Source: JAEUSI01 sp036782915
Lineage (GTDB): Bacteria > Bacteroidota > Ignavibacteria > Tepidaquicellales > Tepidaquicellaceae
Length of the DNA stretch: 13,578 nucleotides
NCBI GenBank assembly: GCA_036782915.1
Contig: DAIPYE010000082.1
Location: forward strand, 1-13,578
Reading direction: 5' to 3'
The translations under genes and the position numbers were made by a program. Positions 8,046 through 13,578 of this stretch are shown here, in pieces (position 1 is the first letter of the stretch; every line of letters starts with the position of its first letter). The notes under the pieces are model-generated. The model ran no database searches. It saw nothing but the letters and a program-made list of their open reading frames with translations, and was not told the origin of the DNA.

Positions 8046-8747
8046 TTATTTATTATTTGACAAATAATTTTCTGTTTCCTTCAGCCCGGTAAATGAACCA
8101 ATTTCATAAAATCTTTCTTTTACTTCAAATCCAGCTAAGTCATTCTTTTTAAGTAAATTCCTGTAAACTTCTTCCAGATCAAAAACTTCTCTTTCCTCAA
8201 AATCCTCAAATGCTTTCCTGGTCAATATCCCAAGTCCGTAATCAATATATTGTAGTTTTTCATTTTTACTTTTCTTGTCATAGTCCTGAATTTTACCGTC
8301 ACTGAATTCTATATTACTTTTGTCCCATTTTCCTTCATTCTTCAGAACAGTCATCAGTCCCTGTTTCTTATTTTTCTGATAATATTCATTTATGATTTCA
8401 AAGTCAGTATTCAAAAATGAATCGCCGTACATTACAAAAAATTCATCGCTTAACATTCCCAGACACTGCTTAATTGCGCCGCCGGTTCCAAGTAATTTTT
8501 CCCCGTCAAATGAATATTTAACTTCTGTTCCAAACCTGCTCCCGTCTTCAACAAATTCCTGAATTTTTTCACCGAGATATCCGGCGCATACCACAACTTT
8601 TTCAATTCCTTTATTCTTTAACAACTCCAGTTGGATCTGTATGAACGGTTTACCCGCAACTTCAATCAAAGACTTCGGAATTGTCTCTGTAACAGGTTTT
8701 AATCTGGTCGCTAATCCTCCGGCTAATAAAACTAATTCTCTTATCAT
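8046..8747 (-). CDS. hddC: Nucleotidyltransferase, HddC-like (sugar-1-phosphate to NDP-sugar)
   Basis: A 233-residue single-domain sugar nucleotidyltransferase that activates a sugar 1-phosphate with an NTP. The N-terminal signature is LLAGGLATRLKPVT (7-20) followed by PKSL (24-27) with the donor-binding K25. GTGGA (87-91) and the metal-binding D109 in YGDS follow. Length and motifs match the heptose-1-phosphate guanylyltransferase group (HddC), but also glucose-1-phosphate transferases of similar size, and the NTP specificity cannot be read off. The call rests on its neighbours: a HddA-like kinase 17 nt upstream and GmhA- and GmhB-like genes just downstream. In that pathway it would make GDP-D-glycero-alpha-D-manno-heptose. 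It starts with ATG and has only a weak GAGA upstream. It lacks any hexapeptide-repeat C-terminal domain. Confidence 0.87.
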   Translation of the reverse strand: MIRELVLLAGGLATRLKPVTETIPKSLIEVAGKPFIQIQLELLKNKGIEKVVVCAGYLGEKIQEFVEDGSRFGTEVKYSFDGEKLLGTGGAIKQCLGMLSDEFFVMYGDSFLNTDFEIINEYYQKNKKQGLMTVLKNEGKWDKSNIEFSDGKIQDYDKKSKNEKLQYIDYGLGILTRKAFEDFEEREVFDLEEVYRNLLKKNDLAGFEVKERFYEIGSFTGLKETENYLSNNK

Positions 8748-8764
8748 TCTCTAACTAAACAGAA

Positions 8765-9748
8765 TTAATTATAAAATCCGTTTTTAACTCCCTCATGCTC
8801 GAATGCAAACCAGGTAGGATGCAAATCAAGCTTCTTCATTGCAGACACAAGCTTTGACTTATCTTTCGGACAATACAGCAAAAGAAATCCGCCGCCGCCT
8901 GCTCCGATCACCTTACCCCCGATCGCTCCGTTATTCCTTGCCAGTTCATAAGCTTCATCAATATTTGCATCAGTGATCTTATCCGACAACCCTTTTTTGA
9001 TCAGCCAGTGCTCATGCAAAAGTTCACCGAATTCATCAATTTTATTTTTCTCCAAAATTTTCTTTGTATATAATCCGATCTCTTTTATTTTATGAAGTCT
9101 GTTAAGAACATCAGAATTATTATCATTTGTCTTTTTATTTTGAACTTTCAGTATATCGCCTGCAGATCTTTTTTTATTAAGATAAAATAAAAAAATATTG
9201 CTTTGTAATTCCATTAGTGAACCTTCTGAAATATTCACCGGCTCAACATTCACACTGCCGTCTTTATTAAATGTATATGCGTTGAATCCTCCAAAAGCAG
9301 CGGCATACTGATCCTGTTTTCCGATCGGTTCTTTCAGAATATTTATTTCAATATTGCAGGCGCATTCGGCAAGCTCTGCAAGTGTTTTATGATTTCTTTT
9401 ATATGAAAATAATGCGCTTAATAATGCAACCGTAAATGTGGACGAAGTTCCGAGACCGCAGTTTGAAGGAACATCAGCAATTGAAACTATCTCAACCTGT
9501 TTTTTTACATCAGCAAATCTCAGTGTTTCTCTGAATATCCTGTGTTTAATTTCCTTTATATTGTTTATTATTTCAGTTTCAGAGTAAGATAATCTTATTG
9601 ATAGTTCAAATCTCTTATTCAGCATTATGTGAACATATTTATTAATACTTGCTGCCAGCAAAAATCCGCCGTGTTTTTCATAATAGGAAGGCAGGTCAGT
9701 TCCTCCGCCTCCCATTGAAATTCTTACAGGTGCTCTTGATAATATCAT
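8765..9748 (-). CDS. hddA: GHMP kinase, D-glycero-alpha-D-manno-heptose-7-phosphate kinase-like
   Basis: A 327-residue GHMP-family kinase expected to phosphorylate heptose 7-phosphate at C1. Family features are RAPVRISMGGGGTDLP (5-20), the ATP-binding PSNCGLGTSS (94-103), GKQDQYAA (143-150) and the C-terminal GGKVIGAGGGGF (277-288). The GGGGTD opening and GKQDQYAA segment are typical of the HddA group rather than galactokinase or mevalonate kinase. Its ATG overlaps the stop of the epimerase gene by four bases (ATGA), so the two are probably translationally coupled. Unlike its neighbours it has a clear Shine-Dalgarno-like GAGGAG eight bases upstream. With the GmhA-, GmhB- and HddC-like genes it completes the four activities of the GDP-D,D-heptose pathway. 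Other sugar-phosphate substrates are possible but less favoured. Confidence 0.92.
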   Translation of the reverse strand: MILSRAPVRISMGGGGTDLPSYYEKHGGFLLAASINKYVHIMLNKRFELSIRLSYSETEIINNIKEIKHRIFRETLRFADVKKQVEIVSIADVPSNCGLGTSSTFTVALLSALFSYKRNHKTLAELAECACNIEINILKEPIGKQDQYAAAFGGFNAYTFNKDGSVNVEPVNISEGSLMELQSNIFLFYLNKKRSAGDILKVQNKKTNDNNSDVLNRLHKIKEIGLYTKKILEKNKIDEFGELLHEHWLIKKGLSDKITDANIDEAYELARNNGAIGGKVIGAGGGGFLLLYCPKDKSKLVSAMKKLDLHPTWFAFEHEGVKNGFYN

Positions 9749-10731
9749 TTTTTATTCTCCTCAGTCCATCCGAATTTATTATTCATTGCATCTTCATAAA
9801 TCGATTGAAGTGAAAGTGTAATTGCTTCCGCAGTTGAATAATGATTTTCCCAACCGATTTCTCTGATCTTATCTGAATTCAGTCTCACTACAGGCACATC
9901 TCCTTTCCATCCCCTGTTACCTCCGGAGAAAATAAATTTCACATTATCCGGATCAAGGTTCATAACTTTTAAAGACAGATCAGCGATCTCCTTCACAGAA
10001 ATAAAATCTTTTGTCGAAACATTATAGTAAGAAAAATTTTTCAAATGATTTTTTTCAATTGTTCTGATCGCATTGACAATATCTGAAACGTAAATATAAG
10101 ATTTGCTCTGAGTTCCGTCGCCAAGTATATCAAGTGATGAACTATTTTTCAATAATTTTTTTATGAAATCATAGCCGACCCCGTGAGTCTGATTCGGACC
10201 GACTACATTTGCAAATCTGAAAGCCGCAGCATTCATATCAAACATATAACAGTAAGAACAGATAAGCGCTTCGCAAGAAAGTTTGCTTGCTCCGTAAGTA
10301 GAGATCGGTATCATAGGAGAATGATCTTCCGCAGTTTCGGTTGTACCAGTGTCACCGTATACACCACTTCCTGAAGCATAAATTAAATTCTTTACCTCTG
10401 TGATCCGCATTGCTTCCAGCACATTATTTGTAAGAAAAGTCCCTTCCCAGAAATCTATATCCGGCTGTGTCATAGCTTTTGAAATATCAGGATTTGAAGC
10501 AAAATGATAAACCACATCAAATCCTTTTACAGATTCAGTAAGTTTATCAAGATCCCTGATCTCAGCTTTTATAATTTCAATTTTATCCTTTATACTTTCA
10601 AGATGCCACAATTTTCCGGAGGAAAAATTGTCATATATCCTGATTACAGCATCTGGCTCATCTGAAAGAATTTTTTTACATAAATGACTTCCTATAAATC
10701 CCGCACCGCCGACTATAAAATATTTTTTCAA
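9745..10731 (-). CDS. SDR-family NAD-dependent nucleotide-sugar epimerase/dehydratase
   Basis: A 328-residue extended short-chain dehydrogenase that acts on a nucleotide sugar. The Rossmann motif is GGAGFIGSH (8-16), with D34 placed to bind the NAD ribose. The catalytic region is ASGSGVYG (119-126) and Y146/K150 in TYGASK, followed by RFANVVGPNQ (172-181). The fold and motifs are those of the UDP-glucose 4-epimerase group, but the family also includes 4,6-dehydratases and heptose epimerases, so the substrate is inferred only from context: it heads the heptose gene block and may tailor an NDP-heptose. The start is TTG at 10731, three bases (TAA) after the previous stop. The next internal Met lies far beyond the Rossmann motif, which fixes this start. 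The 3' end overlaps the kinase gene by four bases. Confidence 0.92.
   Translation of the reverse strand: MKKYFIVGGAGFIGSHLCKKILSDEPDAVIRIYDNFSSGKLWHLESIKDKIEIIKAEIRDLDKLTESVKGFDVVYHFASNPDISKAMTQPDIDFWEGTFLTNNVLEAMRITEVKNLIYASGSGVYGDTGTTETAEDHSPMIPISTYGASKLSCEALICSYCYMFDMNAAAFRFANVVGPNQTHGVGYDFIKKLLKNSSSLDILGDGTQSKSYIYVSDIVNAIRTIEKNHLKNFSYYNVSTKDFISVKEIADLSLKVMNLDPDNVKFIFSGGNRGWKGDVPVVRLNSDKIREIGWENHYSTAEAITLSLQSIYEDAMNNKFGWTEENKK
9757..9762 (-). promoter_or_regulatory. Shine-Dalgarno site GAGGAG before the GHMP kinase
   Basis: GAGGAG lies 8 nt before the kinase ATG, inside the last codons of the epimerase gene (Glu-Glu). It stands out because the other genes here show no such motif. It may also be a by-product of the coding sequence. 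Confidence 0.5.
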
Positions 10732-10734
10732 TTA

Positions 10735-11577
10735 TCAGAAATTTTTTCTTTTAAAATAATACATGAATGACTGTAAATGTTTTTTTATGGATACAGGCAA
10801 AAATGAATATGAATACTGCAGGTAATTGAGAAGATAAGCTTTTTTGAAATTTGGATAATCCTTACCGTGCATTTTTACAACATCTACAACAGTTCTTGAA
10901 TTTTCTCTCTGCTCAATAAAAGATTTATTCTGTCCTGCTGTCATGTATGTTATGAAATATTCTTTGAAATTATATAATTTTCCCACCTTACCCATTCTCA
11001 GCCAAAGCTCCATATCTTCTACATGTTTCATGGTTTTATAACCGCCGAGTTTCATTGCTGTATCTTTCCGGAACATTACAGTTGCATGAGTAAAAGGATT
11101 TGAAAACAAAGCAAAACTTCTGATTTCCTCATCAGTTTCCTTTTTCAGATATTTAAAAAGTTCATCGCCTTTTTCATCAACAAGTATTACGCCACCACCG
11201 ACCACTACATATTCCGGATTTTCATCAAGAAATTCAACCTGCATTTTAAGTTTATCTTTATGACACCAGTAATCATCATCATCAATTCTGGCAATATATT
11301 CGCCTTTTGAATTTCTCAGCCCGATATTCAGATATTCAGAAATCCCTTTTCCTTCAATTTTCGGGATCCGCATGTAATTAACCCGCTGTTCCTTAGCCGA
11401 AAGTTCTCTCATTCTGGATTCTGTTTCATCAGTTGAAGCATCATCCACAATCAATAACTCCCATTCATTGAAACTCTGGGCAAAAACACTTTCAATTGAC
11501 TTCTCAAGCATTTTTACCCTGTTATAAGTCGGAATTATAATACTTACTTTCGGAATAATAGTATCTTTGTTATCCAT
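10735..11577 (-). CDS. Family-2 glycosyltransferase
   Basis: A 280-residue GT-A fold glycosyltransferase that would add one sugar to the growing repeat unit at the cytoplasmic face of the membrane. Motifs are IIPTYNR (14-20), VDDAST (44-49), the metal- and donor-binding IDDDDYW (98-104), GGYK (178-181) and the acceptor-side HVEDMELWLRM (185-195), where E187-D188 correspond to the usual ED pair. The C-terminal part (about 230-280) is rich in aromatic and basic residues and may lie at the membrane surface, but there is no clear transmembrane helix. It follows the methyltransferase gene by 64 nt and precedes the epimerase by 3 nt. The donor is not deducible; a heptose from the downstream cassette is one possibility. 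ATG start. Confidence 0.93.
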   Translation of the reverse strand: MDNKDTIIPKVSIIIPTYNRVKMLEKSIESVFAQSFNEWELLIVDDASTDETESRMRELSAKEQRVNYMRIPKIEGKGISEYLNIGLRNSKGEYIARIDDDDYWCHKDKLKMQVEFLDENPEYVVVGGGVILVDEKGDELFKYLKKETDEEIRSFALFSNPFTHATVMFRKDTAMKLGGYKTMKHVEDMELWLRMGKVGKLYNFKEYFITYMTAGQNKSFIEQRENSRTVVDVVKMHGKDYPNFKKAYLLNYLQYSYSFLPVSIKKHLQSFMYYFKRKNF

Positions 11578-11641
11578 AAAAAGTAAAGTATTGATAAAAT
11601 AAGGTATTTTAAAGTTAGAAAAGGAGGGAATTTATTTTTTT

Positions 11642-12559
11642 TTAGTTTTTTCTCAACACAATCATACAGGACTTAATACTTAATTCTTCAAAATTGTAAT
11701 TTTCTCTGTAAAATTCATCCAATTCAGTATTTTTCAACGATGAAATTTCAGAATCGTCCGGAAAATCAGGTTTTTCATCTATTATTTCAAATCCTGTATC
11801 AAGAATTATTTTTACATAATCCTTATGTCGCAGTCTGTTCTGATACATAATTGAAGGATTTAACTTATTCCACTGATTTTCTGAGTATTGCAGATAATTA
11901 TAAACAGAAACTGAATTGTCAAAAAAAGAATAATGATCTCTGTAATCTATTGCATTTGACATAATCCCCCCGGGTTTTAATATTCTGAGACATTCCTTTA
12001 AAATATCCGGTAAATGTATTTCCGGTATGTGCTCCATTGTAGCATTGGAAAGTATAAAATCAATAGAATTGCTTTCTATTCCGGTTTTCCTCGCATCAAG
12101 CGGTGCAAGATAATTTATTTTAAAATTCTTTCTAAGAATTTCCCTGTAATTTTTCCTGTTAACAAGTGGAATTTCTTTTAAAATATCAGCTCTGCTGCCA
12201 AATTTATCCTTATAACTAAAAAGACGTTTTATTGAATCATTGATTAAATCGGGAAACACAAGTTCACGGATGTCAATACATGTCAGAGATTCAAACCCAA
12301 GTAAACTGACTCCCATGGGAATAACCATATCATATCCGGAACCGAATTCATAATACTTACAATTTTCAATATCTTTTTCATTTCCGTATTTTCTAAAGTT
12401 ATCCACATGATTTATTACTGTGTCAACTTTAACGGAAAAATCCTGATCATTTATAGGTAAAGTATGAGTAATGTGTTTCTGAAAAAAATAGTTAATTCTT
12501 TCACCCTGCGGAATTGATGAAAAAAAGTTTTGCAGATAAGCTTTGTATTTAAACTTCAA
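11642..12559 (-). CDS. Class I SAM-dependent methyltransferase
   Basis: A 305-residue protein with a Rossmann-type methyltransferase core. Motif I is YEFGSGYD (70-77), followed by an acidic residue in CIDIRE (94-99) fitting the ribose-binding position, SNATMEHI (171-178) as motif IV, and LKPGG (194-198) as motif V. The N-terminal 65 residues and the C-terminal stretch after about 215 are not recognised and may bind the acceptor. In this setting it probably methylates a sugar or a lipid-linked glycan intermediate, which is inference from the neighbours. The start is TTG at 12559: an in-frame stop lies just upstream without an intervening ATG, and the next Met (M78) would remove motif I. It lies 30 nt after the glycanase gene. 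Confidence 0.85.
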   Translation of the reverse strand: MKFKYKAYLQNFFSSIPQGERINYFFQKHITHTLPINDQDFSVKVDTVINHVDNFRKYGNEKDIENCKYYEFGSGYDMVIPMGVSLLGFESLTCIDIRELVFPDLINDSIKRLFSYKDKFGSRADILKEIPLVNRKNYREILRKNFKINYLAPLDARKTGIESNSIDFILSNATMEHIPEIHLPDILKECLRILKPGGIMSNAIDYRDHYSFFDNSVSVYNYLQYSENQWNKLNPSIMYQNRLRHKDYVKIILDTGFEIIDEKPDFPDDSEISSLKNTELDEFYRENYNFEELSIKSCMIVLRKN

Positions 12560-12589
12560 AAATATAAATTAATTTTTACTTCAATTAGT

Positions 12590-13405
12590 TTATTCTAGCT
12601 GGTATGCTTTTATGTAATCTATTTCCATAACATAAGGAAAACCGCTGTTATCCACTGGTTTTCCGTCCCAGTCTTTAACGGCTACATTTGCGATCATATA
12701 AAGAGGTGAATCGGGAATTCCCTCTGTAGCTTTAAAAACTGTCTTGCCGTTTAGTTTCCAGACCATCTTGTTTGGATAACTTTCAAACGTCCAGGTCATC
12801 CATTTATTTGCGTAATCTCCGGTTAATTCTTTTGATTTCATAAAGTAATATGGGTCCTTTGTATTGTCTTTTTGAGGATTTAAATAATCTGTTCCCCAGT
12901 GCTGAGTACAGGAAATCTTGTTTTTTTCTTTTCCAAAATATTCAAAAATGTCAATTTCAGGTAATGTCGGTCTTTTAAGTGGGACCAAATAAAATGCAGG
13001 CCAGCATCCCCTATTAAAAGGAAATCTTACTTTCATCTCCCACTTCCCGTATTGCTGCATAAATCCTTTGGATGAGCAAATCATCCCAGATGTATATTGA
13101 AATTGTTTTTCGCTTTCAACATCCTTACCGTAATATGATTCTTCCTTTACAATCAGTTTACAAATTCCGTTTTCAACTGTTACGTTGTTATCTTTATAAA
13201 ATTGAAGTTCTTTATTAGACCAAATTGTCCTGTTACCATTATCATGCATTGTAATCCATTTAGATCCGTCAAAAGAATCAAAATTATCTTCAAATACAAC
13301 TTTCCATTTTTTTCCGCATTGTGCAGCAGATCTTAAATCGGATGTTGTTACTCCGTAAAAAGAAACTAATAAAACTAATACTGCAAGAAATAAAATTTTT
13401 TTCAT
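12590..13405 (-). CDS. Secreted glycoside hydrolase family 16 endo-glycanase
   Basis: A 271-residue beta-jellyroll hydrolase of family GH16, whose members cleave beta-1,3 or beta-1,4 glycans such as laminarin, lichenan or bacterial exopolysaccharides. The catalytic ExDxxE motif is complete: E150, D152 and E155 in PEIDIFEY. Substrate-cleft elements are WSNKELQFY (62-70), YGKWEMKVRF (119-128), GCWPAFYL (133-140) and HWG (169-171). The N-terminus has a signal peptide: MKK, a hydrophobic core to about residue 18, and likely cleavage near 22-28, so it works outside the cytoplasm. It is the first gene of the run after a 173-nt leader. As in other exopolysaccharide loci, it may cut or size the polymer made by the neighbouring enzymes; this role is inferred. 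ATG start. Confidence 0.93.
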   Translation of the reverse strand: MKKILFLAVLVLLVSFYGVTTSDLRSAAQCGKKWKVVFEDNFDSFDGSKWITMHDNGNRTIWSNKELQFYKDNNVTVENGICKLIVKEESYYGKDVESEKQFQYTSGMICSSKGFMQQYGKWEMKVRFPFNRGCWPAFYLVPLKRPTLPEIDIFEYFGKEKNKISCTQHWGTDYLNPQKDNTKDPYYFMKSKELTGDYANKWMTWTFESYPNKMVWKLNGKTVFKATEGIPDSPLYMIANVAVKDWDGKPVDNSGFPYVMEIDYIKAYQLE

Positions 13406-13463
13406 AAATGATTTTACTTTTAATAGATTTAAAAAATTGTTTTTAAAATAACTAATTTAATCT

Positions 13464-13493
13464 TAAAATTATACAGATACTAAAGACTTTCAA
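13464..13493 (-). promoter_or_regulatory. Candidate Bacteroidota-type promoter for the locus
   Basis: On the minus strand, TTG (13491-13493) is followed after 19 nt by TAATTTTA (13464-13471). This is one base off the Bacteroidota -7 consensus TAnnTTTG at the accepted spacing from the -33 TTG. It ends 58 nt before the ATG of the glycanase gene. AT-richness makes chance matches likely, so this is tentative. Confidence 0.35.
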
Positions 13494-13514
13494 ACTTCAC
13501 AGATCAGTGTTGTC

Positions 13515-13528
13515 CAAAATATATTTTG
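13515..13528. repeat. 14-bp perfect palindrome upstream of the candidate promoter
   Basis: CAAAATATATTTTG is a perfect inverted repeat about 21 nt upstream of the candidate -33 element. It could be a regulator-binding site. The rest of the 173-nt leader (13406-13578) shows no gene or recognised riboswitch. Confidence 0.3.
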
Positions 13529-13578
13529 ATTTTAAATAAAAGTTAAAATTTGTAACGTAAAATTGAATTTTTTGTAAT

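Noticed and set aside
7470..10374. Plus-strand open frames opposite the isomerase and epimerase genes
   Set aside because: Shadows of conserved genes on the other strand, with no family motifs.
11624..11643. T-rich tract after the methyltransferase gene as a terminator
   Set aside because: It reads as A-rich on the transcribed strand and no stem-loop precedes it.
12590..13405. Lipoprotein signal in the GH16 enzyme at C30
   Set aside because: The residues before the cysteine (SAAQC) do not fit a lipobox and lie several residues after the hydrophobic core, so an ordinary signal peptide is more likely.

Overview
The window holds a single, co-directional run of 14 genes, all read from the minus strand. 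In transcription order (right to left) they are: GH16 glycanase, SAM methyltransferase, family-2 glycosyltransferase, SDR epimerase/dehydratase, HddA-like GHMP kinase, HddC-like nucleotidyltransferase, GmhA-like SIS isomerase, GmhB-like HAD phosphatase, transaldolase-family aldolase, XrtA-type polysaccharide deacetylase, initiating polyprenyl-phosphate sugar transferase, DPM1-like glycosyltransferase, a GT2 fused to a degenerate sugar-transferase module, and accA. Most gaps are 0 to 32 nt or overlaps. The larger ones are 64, 81 and 105 nt, plus a 173-nt leader before the first gene. No stretch of 300 nt lacks a gene, and I see no tRNA, rRNA, CRISPR array or insertion sequence.

The DNA is AT-rich, Shine-Dalgarno motifs are almost absent (one clear exception), several starts are TTG, and the leader has a Bacteroidota-type promoter candidate (TTG, 19 nt, TAATTTTA). 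Together with the style of the proteins this suggests the Bacteroidota/Chlorobi/Ignavibacteria group. That placement is inference only. A run of ten N marks a scaffold join, so this is a draft or metagenome assembly.

The right and middle parts form an exopolysaccharide or glycan locus. Six adjacent genes (6091-10731) look like a nearly self-contained NDP-heptose cassette. A transaldolase-type enzyme could supply sedoheptulose 7-phosphate. GmhA-, HddA-, GmhB- and HddC-like proteins could convert it to an activated heptose, and an SDR enzyme could tailor the product. The left part supplies the membrane steps: a complete initiating phosphoglycosyltransferase (catalytic Asp-Glu present), a DPM1-like transferase that may make a polyprenyl-phosphate sugar, and a membrane GT2 fused to a second, apparently dead, phosphoglycosyltransferase copy. 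The deacetylase and GH16 enzyme would trim or modify the polymer. No flippase, polymerase or export protein is in view. They may lie beyond the right edge or elsewhere.

The housekeeping gene accA sits at the 3' end, overlapping the fusion gene by one base. The most notable observations are the GT2 plus dead-PGT fusion, the heptose cassette with its own transaldolase, and the N gap that cuts the DPM1-like gene although the reading frame clearly resumes beyond it.
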